DNA of 64,000 bases, from positions 1,905,963 to 1,969,962 of the forward strand of contig NZ_LN679998.1 in NCBI RefSeq assembly GCF_000953675.1, written 5' to 3'. The position numbers and the translations under genes are program-made. This DNA is from Paraclostridium sordellii (GTDB lineage Bacteria > Bacillota > Clostridia > Peptostreptococcales > Peptostreptococcaceae). How positions within the stretch are numbered: the first letter of the stretch is position 1; each line of letters opens with the position of its first letter. A model generated the notes under the pieces. It was not told the DNA's origin and searched no databases. It saw only the letters and a list, made by a program, of their open reading frames with translations. Positions 24,995-33,896 of the stretch are shown one piece after another.

Positions 24995-26164
24995 TTAACT
25001 CTTTAAATAATTCAAATAATTATTTATCATAATTGCATTCATGAGTTCATTTTTTATAATTGGATCATCTATATCTTTTTCTAATATAGTTTTAATTTTG
25101 TTTATCCTATAAATTAATGTATTTCTATGTATAAATAATTTTTTAGAAGTGCTTAATAAATTAGAATTATTAAATATATATACTTTTAAAGTATTCATAA
25201 AGCTTGTACTTTTTCTTTTATCATAATCTATTAGCTTGCCTAAAATATCTTCTTTATACAAACTTAATTTATCTATATCATTAAAATCAAATAGTAGCTT
25301 ATAAAATCCCATATTCTCATAATCTATATATTTTAATTTCATATCTTCATAATTATAAAAGCTTATTAAATTTAATGCTTCTTCATAACTTTTTTTCAAA
25401 CTAAATATATCTTTGTAGTTTCTTCCAATGCTTAGTATAGAAAAAATACTTTCATTTAAGTATTCATTTATAGATTTTAATGTTTCTTTAATCTTTTGTT
25501 TGTTAGGTTGATCTATGCTAACTATACATAAAACATTATTTTCAAATATTTCTAATATAAAAGATGCTTCTACTTTTGATAATTTTAATTTTATATAATT
25601 TGCAACATAATCTAAATTGTATATATGAACATTTAAAACATTAAATACGGCTACTAATGATAATTCTTTAAATTTGAAGTTACAATGTTTAAGAAGTTTA
25701 TAAACTCTTTCTTTACTTAAAGATGAATTAAATAAGAGTTCTTTTAAAAGTTCTTTTTCTTTGTTATTAATAAAACTTTTTTCTATTATATAATTTGAGA
25801 TTTCTTTTGTTACATCTATTAATTTTATATCCCAAGACATATTAAAAAGAGGTAGATTAACTTTATTTGCTATATCTACACAATCCTTTGGTATTTCATT
25901 TATATATTCACTATTAGTAAGTATAACTAATCCAGCTACATTTTGATTTGCACAATCTTTAATTAAATCAGTTAATGAATTCTCACCTAAATCCATTCCC
26001 ATTCCAGTTATAAAAATTAACTCTCCTCCATTTATCCATTTGCTAAAATCTAAAGTTTCACATATATATGTCCAAGTTACACTTTTATATATTCCACCTT
26101 CTCCTGCAACTAATTTAATATATTTAAATGCATTAAGTGTTAGTAAATCTTTGCAACTTATCAT
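24995..26164 (-). CDS. PucR-family transcriptional regulator
   Basis: The 389-aa regulator begins with a PucR-type sensory domain (about residues 5-125; VTWTYICETLDFSKWINGG, then FITGMGMDLG). A middle GGDEF-like CdaR region follows, and it ends with the C-terminal HTH_30 helix-turn-helix (STSKKLFIHRNTLIYRINKI). PucR-type proteins control purine or related nitrogen-compound catabolism. It lies between the CodA-like gene (71 bp upstream) and the creatininase gene (15 bp downstream), so it probably regulates both in response to their substrate. Confidence 0.88.
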   Translation of the reverse strand: MISCKDLLTLNAFKYIKLVAGEGGIYKSVTWTYICETLDFSKWINGGELIFITGMGMDLGENSLTDLIKDCANQNVAGLVILTNSEYINEIPKDCVDIANKVNLPLFNMSWDIKLIDVTKEISNYIIEKSFINNKEKELLKELLFNSSLSKERVYKLLKHCNFKFKELSLVAVFNVLNVHIYNLDYVANYIKLKLSKVEASFILEIFENNVLCIVSIDQPNKQKIKETLKSINEYLNESIFSILSIGRNYKDIFSLKKSYEEALNLISFYNYEDMKLKYIDYENMGFYKLLFDFNDIDKLSLYKEDILGKLIDYDKRKSTSFMNTLKVYIFNNSNLLSTSKKLFIHRNTLIYRINKIKTILEKDIDDPIIKNELMNAIMINNYLNYLKS

Positions 26165-26235
26165 AAAAAATATCCTTTCAATCTATTAAGTTTATTTTTT
26201 AATTATAGCATATATACATATATTATCTTTTTAAT

Positions 26236-27507
26236 CTACTTTATAAAGTCACAGTTACTTTTTATAACTTCAGGAATTTTTTCAAATAGTACTTTTCCAT
26301 CTCTAATTGAGTATAAGACACCTACTCTTTCTCTTATTGCTTCAAACTCATTTTTAGCATTTAAAACTATAAAATTAGCCTTATTGCCAACCTTAATTCC
26401 ATAATTTTTTTCTATATTTAAAGTTTTAGCTCCATTTATAGTTATTAAATCTAAAGAATTATTTATTTCTTCAAAGCTCATCATTTGACATATATGTATT
26501 CCTGCATCAAGTATATTCATAAGATTCCCAGTTCCTAATGGATACCAAGGATCTGATATTGAATCTTGTGCAAAACATACATTTAATCCAGCTTCTACCA
26601 TCTCTTTTACTCTAGTTATCCCACGTCTTTTAGGATAAGTATCAAACCTTCCCTGAAGATGTATATTTTCTGTTGGACAAGCTATAAAGTTTAATTTAGA
26701 TTCTTTTAAAAGTTTAAATAGCTTATATGTATATGCATTATTGTAAGAGTGCATTGCACATGTATGACTTGCAGTTACTTTCTCCCCTATTCCTTCTATG
26801 TATGAATGAGCTGCTAAAACCTCTAAAAATCTAGATTGTTCGTCATCAGTTTCATCACAATGTATATCAATTAATTTATCGTACTTTAATGCTAACTCTA
26901 TAGCCTTTTTAACTGATTTTTCACCAAATTCTCTAGTATATTCAAAATGTGGAATTGCGCCAACAACATCAGCCCCCATTTTTAGAGCTTCTTCAACTAA
27001 TTCATCTCCACCTTTATATGCATACATCCCTTCTTGAGGAAAAGCTATTATCTGCATATCAACAATTTCTTTTAATTCTTCTTTTAATTCTAGCATAGAC
27101 TTAAGAGCTGTTAATTTTTTATCAGTTACATCAACATGTGTTCTTATATGTTGTATACCTGTAGTAATCTGCTTTTTTAATGCTATTTTAGCTCTTTCCT
27201 TTACCTCATCTTTGTTTAAATTATTTTTAGACTCCGACCATCTTTGTATACCTTCGAATAATGTTCCTGATGAGTTTGTAGCCCCTGGAGTATGTGCAGT
27301 ATATACATAATCTAAATGTATATGAGGTTCTACATAAGGCGGTATAGTCAAATTTTTATTTAAATCAATAACTTCTATATCGTTATTATTTTCATCTATA
27401 CATTTTAATTCATTTTCTATCTTTTCTATAATTCCATCAACTACCAATATATCTTTTAACTCTGCTTGCCCTCTTAGCTTTGCATTTTTAAAAAGGATTT
27501 TCGACAT
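26236..27507 (-). CDS. CodA-like amidohydrolase (cytosine/creatinine deaminase family)
   Basis: The 423-aa TIM-barrel enzyme has the metal motifs EPHIHLDYVY (residue 59 on), DIHCDETDDEQSRF and ASHTCAMHSY, and the late aspartate in FAQDSISDPWYPLG. In E. coli CodA the last region reads HDDVFDPW; here the second Asp, which shapes substrate choice, is Ser. So cytosine may not be the main substrate; creatinine or a thiamine-type pyrimidine are alternatives. It has its own AGGAGG site and lies 119 bp after the thiamine-type ABC operon, behind a terminator at 27614-27641. Confidence 0.85.
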   Translation of the reverse strand: MSKILFKNAKLRGQAELKDILVVDGIIEKIENELKCIDENNNDIEVIDLNKNLTIPPYVEPHIHLDYVYTAHTPGATNSSGTLFEGIQRWSESKNNLNKDEVKERAKIALKKQITTGIQHIRTHVDVTDKKLTALKSMLELKEELKEIVDMQIIAFPQEGMYAYKGGDELVEEALKMGADVVGAIPHFEYTREFGEKSVKKAIELALKYDKLIDIHCDETDDEQSRFLEVLAAHSYIEGIGEKVTASHTCAMHSYNNAYTYKLFKLLKESKLNFIACPTENIHLQGRFDTYPKRRGITRVKEMVEAGLNVCFAQDSISDPWYPLGTGNLMNILDAGIHICQMMSFEEINNSLDLITINGAKTLNIEKNYGIKVGNKANFIVLNAKNEFEAIRERVGVLYSIRDGKVLFEKIPEVIKSNCDFIK

Positions 27508-27613
27508 AATTCCTCCTTTATACGTTTTTCTCTAGATAATACCATTAAAAATAATTATAGTCATTGTATTTTAGATACAATTTTTTCTATTTTTTTTAGT
27601 ATATTCAATACAA

Positions 27614-27641
27614 AATAAGCCTACTTTAAAGTAGACTTATT
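27614..27641 (-). terminator. Terminator of the thiamine-precursor ABC operon
   Basis: An 11-bp stem with one G-U pair and a 6-nt TTTAAA loop starts inside the last codons of the ATPase gene and is followed by a U-rich tract on the minus strand. Confidence 0.65.
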
Positions 27642-28345
27642 ATTTCTTTTTTTAGATTTATGTAATTTTCATTTCCAAAATCATAATTTGTATCTTTTAA
27701 ATTAAATTCTTTTTTTATCTTTGCTGGTTTATCTGACAATAAATATATTCTATTAGATAACTTTATAGCTTCATCTATATCATGTGTAATTAAAAGTATA
27801 GTAGAGTTAAACTTTCCTTTAACATTTATTAGCCATTCCTGCATTTTAGACTTTGTTATTGAGTCTAAAGCCGCAAAAGGTTCATCTAGAAGCATTAAAT
27901 CTTTACTATTTATAAAAGTTCTTAAAAAGTTAACTCGCTGTCTCATTCCCCCAGATAATTCACTTGGATAATTATATTCGTATCCCTCTAGCCCAAATTC
28001 TTCAAAATATTTTTTTACTCTTTCTCTTGCTCTTATTTTTTTTTCATTATTTATTAATAATGGTAATGAAACATTATCTATAATATTTTTATATGGAAGT
28101 AGTAAATCTTTTTGTTGCATATAACTAATTTTTCCATTTATAACTATCTTTCCACTATATTCATTGCTCAATCCTGTTATTATATTGAATAAGGTGCTCT
28201 TTCCACTCCCACTAGGTCCTAATATCGATATAATTTCTCCTTCATCTACATGTAAGCTTATATCTTCTATAATTTTACTTTCACCATATTTTTTACTAAT
28301 ATTATCAATAATTAACTTTTGTTTATTATTTGGGTAAGAATTCAT
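27626..28345 (-). CDS. ABC transporter ATP-binding protein (ThiZ-like)
   Basis: The roughly 240-aa ATPase has Walker [10 protein letters not shown], the signature LSGGMRQRV, Walker [13 protein letters not shown], and the switch ITHDIDEA. It belongs to the nitrate/sulfonate/taurine-type import group. It is the third component after the permease and binding-protein genes, whose reading frame it overlaps. The start is uncertain: ATGs at 28345 and 28357 both lie in the end of the binding-protein gene and neither has a clear ribosome site, so translational coupling is likely. I list 28345. Confidence 0.85.
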   Translation of the reverse strand: MNSYPNNKQKLIIDNISKKYGESKIIEDISLHVDEGEIISILGPSGSGKSTLFNIITGLSNEYSGKIVINGKISYMQQKDLLLPYKNIIDNVSLPLLINNEKKIRARERVKKYFEEFGLEGYEYNYPSELSGGMRQRVNFLRTFINSKDLMLLDEPFAALDSITKSKMQEWLINVKGKFNSTILLITHDIDEAIKLSNRIYLLSDKPAKIKKEFNLKDTNYDFGNENYINLKKEIISLL

Positions 28346-29321
28346 TTGTATATGCATCACTTGGCTTTAAATCCTTTTCTATAAGTTTATATTCTTTTAA
28401 AAATTCAGTATAATTATTCCATACACTATCTTTCATTTCTCCCCATTTACTAGCATCTGATTTATACTGTTTAGATAAGAATTTTTGACTTTCAATAGCC
28501 AAATTTTCATTTATTTCTGGTGAATACTTTAGAAGTATTTTCGCAGACTCCTCTGGATGATTTATAGAATATTCATATCCCTTACTTGTAGCATTTATAA
28601 ATTTCCTAACAGTTTCTGGTTTTTCTTTTATTAATTTTTCATTACTTATTATTAAAGGTGTGTAATAATCTAATCTTTTATCTAAATCTTTAAGTGGTAT
28701 GTAATTTAAGTCTATACCTTTTTGTTTTGCTTCTATTCCTGTCCATCCTTCAAATATCCACATTAAATCTATATTTTTATTTACAGCAGTAAAAAAATCA
28801 TCTTCTCCTACATTTACAACCTCTAAATTGGAAAATTTTTTATTTTCCTTTTTCATTACTGAATCTAGTATTGCATCTTCAGATGGAGAACCCCAGCCCC
28901 CATAAACTTTATTTTCAAAATCTTTTGGTGAAGTAATATTTTTTTCTTTAGGTGATGCAAATCCAGATGTATTATGTTGTAAAATAGTTGCTACAGCCTT
29001 TATAGGTAATGGATCTTTACTAGTTTTAGCAAATGTAACTTCTTCTTGATAACTTATACCAAAATCAGCCTTTCCTGTAGCAACTAGTGTAGATGCACCT
29101 CCCTCTGATGGTTGTACAATTTCTACATTAAGTCCTTCATCTTTAAAGTAACCTTTTTCTAGTGCAACATATAAACCTGTATGATTAGTATTTGGAGTCC
29201 AATCAAGTACCATAGTTATATCTTTGTCCTTGCTCTCTTTTTTTTCGCTTGTACATCCTGTAAACATACTAATACTAACTATCCCCATTATAGTTAAAGA
29301 AATTAACTTTTTTAATTTCAT
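28326..29321 (-). CDS. NMT1/ThiY-like substrate-binding lipoprotein
   Basis: The 331-aa protein has a lipoprotein signal peptide with lipobox FTGC (Cys23). The mature part opens with [20 protein letters not shown], the hallmark of NMT1/THI5-like and ThiY binding proteins, which bind 4-amino-5-hydroxymethyl-pyrimidine or formylamino-pyrimidine. [13 protein letters not shown] and WIFEGWTG also match. It sits in an operon behind a TPP riboswitch with permease and ATPase genes, so import of a thiamine pyrimidine precursor is likely. The exact ligand is not shown by sequence. Confidence 0.88.
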   Translation of the reverse strand: MKLKKLISLTIMGIVSISMFTGCTSEKKESKDKDITMVLDWTPNTNHTGLYVALEKGYFKDEGLNVEIVQPSEGGASTLVATGKADFGISYQEEVTFAKTSKDPLPIKAVATILQHNTSGFASPKEKNITSPKDFENKVYGGWGSPSEDAILDSVMKKENKKFSNLEVVNVGEDDFFTAVNKNIDLMWIFEGWTGIEAKQKGIDLNYIPLKDLDKRLDYYTPLIISNEKLIKEKPETVRKFINATSKGYEYSINHPEESAKILLKYSPEINENLAIESQKFLSKQYKSDASKWGEMKDSVWNNYTEFLKEYKLIEKDLKPSDAYTNEFLPK

Positions 29322-29338
29322 ACATTATCCTCCTGATA

Positions 29339-30100
29339 TTAAGTGTGCTTTATTACAATCTTTTTAACTACTTGTGTTATCCCTACAAAAATTAAGCTAA
29401 ATAAAATAACTATTATAGTGGATGCAAAAACTTTATCTAATGCATAAGAACTTTTAGCTTTTACCATATATACTCCTAATCCTTTAGTTCCACCTAACCA
29501 TTCAGCAACAGTGGCAGCCACAACCATATATGTTGCTGAAATTTTTATTCCAGAGAACAAGTTTTCCAAGCTCATGGGAAATTTTAAGTGAATAAAAGTT
29601 TGTAATTTATTACTATTCATAGTTCTAAATAAATTTATATAATCTTTATCTACATTTTCAAATCCATCAACTAAACTTACAAATATAGGGAAAAAACAAG
29701 TTAATGAAACCATTAAAATTTTAGGTAGTGTATCAAAGCCAAACCATATTACCAACAAAGGTGCAATAGTTATTGTAGGTATAGTTTGTGAAACTACTAA
29801 AATTGGATAAAAACATTTTTTTAATATTGGCAAAAAATCCATTAATATTCCTATACATATAGCTATTATTAATGCTAAAACAAAACCTACTATAGATTCA
29901 TATAATGTCACAAAACTATTTGAAATTAAATTTTGATAATCATCAAAAAATATTTGTATTATATCTATAGGGCTAGGTAGTATGTATTGAGGTACCTCTT
30001 TAATATCTACATACAATTGCCATATAATAACTAATATCAAAAAAGTTATTATTGAGTAGATATATTCATTTTTTCTACCTATGATTTTTAAGCTTTTCAT
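29339..30100 (-). CDS. ABC transporter permease (ThiX-like)
   Basis: The 253-aa membrane protein has about six helices and the import-permease EAA loop: FIHLKFPMSLENLFSGIKIS, then the AEWLGGTKGLGVYM end motif. This is the SsuC/TauC-type fold used with NMT1-like binding proteins. Its start overlaps the preceding thiamine-binding gene by 26 bp, and the binding-protein gene follows 17 bp later, so all are co-transcribed under the TPP riboswitch. Confidence 0.88.
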   Translation of the reverse strand: MKSLKIIGRKNEYIYSIITFLILVIIWQLYVDIKEVPQYILPSPIDIIQIFFDDYQNLISNSFVTLYESIVGFVLALIIAICIGILMDFLPILKKCFYPILVVSQTIPTITIAPLLVIWFGFDTLPKILMVSLTCFFPIFVSLVDGFENVDKDYINLFRTMNSNKLQTFIHLKFPMSLENLFSGIKISATYMVVAATVAEWLGGTKGLGVYMVKAKSSYALDKVFASTIIVILFSLIFVGITQVVKKIVIKHT

Positions 30101-30365
30101 TAATCGTTATGCCTCCATGCTTTTCGTCAATTCTAAAAGTTGTTATAACTCTTTCACATCCAAGTTTAAATGGAGCTTTATGTACTTTTTTTAAAATATC
30201 AAAAACATCATCAAAATTTCCCTCTATCGTTGTTGAGTTTGCACCTATCTCATATTTTAGTCCACTATGTTTTATAATCTCTATACAATAATCAACTACC
30301 TTATACATCTCCTCCTCTCCTTTATTTGGTCTTAGTGGTATCACAGCTATATCAGCTATTACCAT
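30075..30365 (-). CDS. MTH1187/YkoF-type thiamine-binding protein
   Basis: The 96-aa protein reads MVIADIAVIPLRPN, then SGLKYEIGANSTTIEG and a C-terminal strand VITTFRIDEKHG. This matches the MTH1187/YqgV family of small ferredoxin-fold proteins that bind thiamine or its pyrimidine part. I place the start at ATG 30365, preceded by AGGGGTGAT; a GTG three codons upstream overlaps that site. It is the first gene of the riboswitch-controlled operon and may hand the pyrimidine to later steps. Confidence 0.85.
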   Translation of the reverse strand: MVIADIAVIPLRPNKGEEEMYKVVDYCIEIIKHSGLKYEIGANSTTIEGNFDDVFDILKKVHKAPFKLGCERVITTFRIDEKHGGITINEKLKNHR

Positions 30366-30416
30366 ATTTATCACCCCTTTTTATTATTTTATTACCTATT
30401 TTATAATTCCCAATAT

Positions 30417-30448
30417 AAAAAGCCTTCTCCGAATGGAAAAGGCTTTTT
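30417..30448 (-). terminator. Riboswitch expression-platform terminator
   Basis: A hairpin with AAAAAGCC / GGCTTTTT arms and one G-U pair on the minus strand, followed by U-rich sequence, lies between the TPP aptamer and the first gene. It fits a transcription-termination switch. Confidence 0.7.
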
Positions 30449-30485
30449 TAGGTCTTAATTGAAAATAAAAATATTTTAATTACAA

Positions 30486-30565
30486 TATCTTCCCTACGTT
30501 GGCATTATCCAAATCAGGTTAAGGGTCGAGATCTTATCTCCTCTCAGCAAAATAGCTCCCCTATT
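30486..30565 (-). ncRNA. TPP riboswitch (THI element)
   Basis: On the minus strand the conserved TPP aptamer parts appear in order: GGGGAGC, CTGAGAGGAGA, GACCCTTAACCTGATTTGG, ATAATGCCAACGTAGGGAA. With thiamine pyrophosphate bound, the downstream terminator at 30417-30448 should form and switch off the MTH1187-thiXYZ-like operon. All hallmark positions are intact, so I consider the identification firm. Confidence 0.95.
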
Positions 30566-30584
30566 TTTTAATTTTATATTCTTA

Positions 30585-30612
30585 ATTATACTATATTTTT
30601 AATTTTTGACAA
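30585..30612 (-). promoter_or_regulatory. Promoter of the riboswitch operon
   Basis: TTGTCA (30612-30607), a 16-bp spacer and TATAAT (30590-30585) on the minus strand lie about 20 bp before the TPP aptamer. Confidence 0.6.
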
Positions 30613-30622
30613 CGTTTTTATT

Positions 30623-31372
30623 TTAAATTTTCGATTTAATTATTTTATTTAGATGATTTTGACAATTATTTTTAAATTCACAGATATTAATTTTTTTTAT
30701 TCTGCATATATCTTCGTATACGTTCATTATTTTTTTAGGCATACCCCATTCTCCGCTTATCCACTGTAATGCTGTTGGTCCATCAGTTTCAGCCAGTAAA
30801 TTTTCAGTTGGTATTAAGTTAACTATTTCTCTACTTTTTTCTGAGTATTTTAAATCTATACTAGCAGTAAATAAACAATTTAAATCTATTAATTTTTTTA
30901 ATACATTTATATCTCCACTATACCAATGAATTATAGTTTGAGTAGAAATATCATATTTTTTTATTAATTCTAATACAAGCTCTTCTGCTCCTTTTGTATG
31001 TACATTTATATATTTACTGTATTTTCTAGCTTGAATTAGAAAATATTCAAATACTTTAATTTGACTTTTATATGTATTTTTATCTTCAATCCAATAAAAG
31101 TCTAATCCTATCTCTCCAATTAGCTGACTGTCTTTTATCAAAGAATCATATTTATCTATATTTTCTCTATTTTCATGGGCTTTATTAGGATGTATTCCAA
31201 ATATAGGTACTATATATTTGCTTAATTTACTTAACTCCTTATTGTATAAGTAGCTTTTTTCATCCATTGAACAAGCTAATATAGTAATTTTATTATTCTC
31301 AATTTCATAAATTATCTTATTGATGTCTTCTTTATCATAAAAATCTAGATGATTATGAAAGTCTATATACAT
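30623..31372 (-). CDS. TatD-family metal-dependent hydrolase
   Basis: The 249-aa TIM-barrel protein has the TatD ligands: DFHNHLDFYD at the start, FGIHPNKAHE, IGEIGLDFYW, VHTKGAEE, IIHWYSGD and the late LLAETDGPTALQW. TatD enzymes are DNases or related phosphoesterases. At 249 aa it has a normal length but diverges from housekeeping TatD, and relatives occur in small variable gene sets, so its exact role is open. It is divergent from the dCMP deaminase gene. Confidence 0.85.
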   Translation of the reverse strand: MYIDFHNHLDFYDKEDINKIIYEIENNKITILACSMDEKSYLYNKELSKLSKYIVPIFGIHPNKAHENRENIDKYDSLIKDSQLIGEIGLDFYWIEDKNTYKSQIKVFEYFLIQARKYSKYINVHTKGAEELVLELIKKYDISTQTIIHWYSGDINVLKKLIDLNCLFTASIDLKYSEKSREIVNLIPTENLLAETDGPTALQWISGEWGMPKKIMNVYEDICRIKKINICEFKNNCQNHLNKIIKSKI

Positions 31373-31463
31373 TTTTCCTCCTATTTTTATTTATTTTTTA
31401 TAAATACTAACACAAATATTTATATTAAATCAAATTTATTTAGTATACTAAACTTAGCTATGA

Positions 31464-31492
31464 TTGATACGAATTTAAATATATAGTATTAT
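31464..31492 (+). promoter_or_regulatory. Possible promoter of the dCMP deaminase gene
   Basis: TTGATA (31464-31469), a 17-bp spacer and TATTAT (31487-31492) lie 38 bp before the start codon. The overlapping TATAAT at 31490 would need a 20-bp spacer. Confidence 0.4.
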
Positions 31493-31529
31493 AATATAAA
31501 TATATACTATGAAATTTTGGAGGATTACT

Positions 31530-32066
31530 ATGAGAATTTTATTTACTCAATGGGCTATGAATATAGCAGAGGAAACAAAGGTTAGAAGTACTTGTGTTTC
31601 TAGACAAGTAGGTGCTGTAATTTGTAAGGATAAGCAAATCATTAGCACTGGTTATAATGGTGCTCCTTCAGGTGCTATACACTGTTCTGATATTGGTTAT
31701 TGTGAAAGAAGAAAAAGAAATATACCATCAGGTCAAGGACTTGAGTTATGTAGGGCTGGACATGCAGAGGCAAATGCAATTATACAATGTGCTAAAAATG
31801 GAACTAGTTGTAATGGAGCTGTTTTATATGTAACTACTCAGCCTTGTGTATTTTGCTGTATTTCAATAATACAAGCTGGAATTAAAAAGGTAGTCTTTAA
31901 AGGTGAGTACCCTACAGGCTTAGGTTTACAATTATTAGAAGAGTCTGGAGTTGAATATATAAAATATGAAGATGAGTTGGAAAATGAAAGAAAAGCTACA
32001 GAGTTAAAAAAGTTAAACGAATCTAAAAGAATTGAAGAATTTTTAGCAACTCCAAAAAAATATTAA
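31530..32066 (+). CDS. Deoxycytidylate (dCMP) deaminase family protein
   Basis: The 178-aa cytosolic enzyme has the zinc and catalytic motifs HAEANAI and TTQPCVFCCISII, together with STGYNGAPSGAIHC, which is typical of dCMP/ComE-type deaminases. It converts dCMP to dUMP for thymidylate synthesis. TGGAGG lies 6 bases before ATG 31530; an upstream in-frame ATG at 31509 has no ribosome site and falls before it. A 20-residue charged tail follows the domain. Confidence 0.92.
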   Translation: MRILFTQWAMNIAEETKVRSTCVSRQVGAVICKDKQIISTGYNGAPSGAIHCSDIGYCERRKRNIPSGQGLELCRAGHAEANAIIQCAKNGTSCNGAVLYVTTQPCVFCCISIIQAGIKKVVFKGEYPTGLGLQLLEESGVEYIKYEDELENERKATELKKLNESKRIEEFLATPKKY

Positions 32067-32107
32067 TTTTTGATTTATAAATATATTAATTTATTTTTCT
32101 GATTAAA

Positions 32108-32147
32108 TTATAAAAATAGGTATATAATTATATACCTATTTTTATAA
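32108..32147. terminator. 40-nt perfect palindrome shared by convergent genes
   Basis: The whole stretch is its own reverse complement, with AAAAATAGGTATA arms. It serves the dCMP deaminase gene on the plus strand and surE on the minus strand; the surE stop codon (32142) is inside it. Confidence 0.75.
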
Positions 32148-32909
32148 ATCTAATTCTTCTAATATTTTTAATTTTTCCATATTAGTCATGTCTATATTTA
32201 TTGGTGTTATTGATATATATCCCTCTTCAACTGCTGATATATCACTTATTTCTTCTTGTTCTAAAATTTTTACCCTTCCCCCAATCCATACATATCTCTT
32301 TCCATGTGGACTTAATCTTTCATCTATATCATTTTCATATTGTCTTATTCCCAATTTAGTCATTTTAAATCCTTTTATATCTCTATTAGGCATGTTTACA
32401 TTTAGTATACAATCTTCAAATATACTCATATTTCTTTCTAATTTTTTAACTAGTTTAACTATAAATTCTGAGGCTTTCTTATAATCGTCTTTGTAAATAT
32501 TATAGGAATCATAAGATATAGCAATAGACGGTTTATTTTGTATTAACCCTTCTATTGCAGCTGATACAGTACCTGAATATATTACATCTGTTCCTAAATT
32601 AGGACCATTATTAATCCCACTTAAAACTAAATCAATTTCTACATCCTTTAAAATTGATTCTATTCCAACTTTTACACAATCTGCTGGCGTTCCACTTATG
32701 GAATATGCTATAATTCCTTTTTCTATATTTTCTTCTTTTATCATTATAGGATCGTGAATTGTTATTGCATGCCCTGTTGCACTTCTTTGAGTATCCGGAG
32801 CAACTACATAAACATTTCCAATTTCTTTAAAAGCTTTTGCAAGTTCTAAAATCCCACAAGCGTAAATTCCATCATCATTTGTAACCAGTATATTTATAGG
32901 TTTACTCAT
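32142..32909 (-). CDS. surE: 5'/3'-nucleotidase SurE
   Basis: The 255-aa protein opens INILVTNDDGIYACGI, with the metal-binding Asp-Asp pair, and has LSGINNGPNLGTDVIYSGTV and the TPADCVKVGI segment, all SurE signatures. It removes phosphate from nucleoside monophosphates and other phosphate esters. I start it at ATG 32909, which lies inside the last codons of the RpiR gene with GGAG 3 bases upstream, so translation is coupled. An ATG three codons earlier is also possible. Confidence 0.92.
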   Translation of the reverse strand: MSKPINILVTNDDGIYACGILELAKAFKEIGNVYVVAPDTQRSATGHAITIHDPIMIKEENIEKGIIAYSISGTPADCVKVGIESILKDVEIDLVLSGINNGPNLGTDVIYSGTVSAAIEGLIQNKPSIAISYDSYNIYKDDYKKASEFIVKLVKKLERNMSIFEDCILNVNMPNRDIKGFKMTKLGIRQYENDIDERLSPHGKRYVWIGGRVKILEQEEISDISAVEEGYISITPINIDMTNMEKLKILEELDL

Positions 32910-33774
32910 AAACTCCATACCTTTCCCAGATTTTTTCTAAATCATCAAAATAAGATTTTATATCTTCTTTTTCTTTCATTCCTATAGATACTATAAGAGC
33001 ATTACAAAGACTTAGCGCCGGAACTAATGAATCTACAAAAGACGCCATATTACTTTTAACTAAAAGAGTTGTATCTGATATAGTTGCTATTGGTGCAAAT
33101 AAACTATCTGTTATTGATATAACATGTGCTCCCTTAGCTTTAGCGTATTCTACAATTTGATGACTTCTTTTTGAATATCTAGGGAAACTGATGGCAACTA
33201 CTACATCTTCATCAGTAACTCTTACTACTTGCTCAAATGCATCTCCCATATCCATTCTTATTATATGAACATTATCTAGTATAATATCTAAATAAAACCC
33301 TAGATATTGAGCTATACTAAATGAACTTCTCATTCCTAATATATAAATTTTTCTTGCATTAAGAAGTTTATCTGATGCTTGTTGAAAAACTTCTTCATTT
33401 AAATCTTCTAATGTATGTTTTATGTTATCTATGTCACTTTTTAATACCTTATTTAAGATCTTACAATCATCTGAATATTCTTGATTCATTTCTACTCTCT
33501 GCACTGTAGTTAACTTATTTTTTATAAGTTCTTGAAGGGCATCTTGAAGTTTTGGATATCCTGTAAATCCTAAAGCGTTTGCAAATCTAACTACAGTAGA
33601 TTCACTAACACCTACTTCTTCCCCAAGCTTTGAAGCTGTCATAAATGCTACTTTGTCGTAGTTTGATATTAAATATTGTGCTATAAGTTTTTGACCTTTA
33701 CTAAGTCTTGTATACTGCTTTTGAATATCGTCTATTAACTGTTTGCTATCTTTAAAATCTTTAGTTTCGTTCAT
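32902..33774 (-). CDS. MurR/RpiR-family transcriptional regulator
   Basis: The 290-aa protein has an N-terminal helix-turn-helix (TASKLGEEVGVSESTVVRFA, about residues 41-60) and a SIS sugar-phosphate isomerase fold (KIYILGMRSSFSIAQYLG, then VVVAISFPRYSKRSHQIVEY). RpiR regulators answer to phosphosugars. Its end overlaps the surE start, which ties a phosphatase to this regulator. No sugar gene is next to it, and GltS lies upstream on the same strand across a 120-bp gap. Confidence 0.9.
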   Translation of the reverse strand: MNETKDFKDSKQLIDDIQKQYTRLSKGQKLIAQYLISNYDKVAFMTASKLGEEVGVSESTVVRFANALGFTGYPKLQDALQELIKNKLTTVQRVEMNQEYSDDCKILNKVLKSDIDNIKHTLEDLNEEVFQQASDKLLNARKIYILGMRSSFSIAQYLGFYLDIILDNVHIIRMDMGDAFEQVVRVTDEDVVVAISFPRYSKRSHQIVEYAKAKGAHVISITDSLFAPIATISDTTLLVKSNMASFVDSLVPALSLCNALIVSIGMKEKEDIKSYFDDLEKIWERYGVYE

Positions 33775-33896
33775 TTTTATCTCCTCATAATTACTAATGA
33801 TTTATATTTAAATATTAAGCATCTTCTTTTAATTTCATATATACAATTCTATTATATCATTTTTTGTGTTAAATTTTAAATAAGTTATAAATTTTT

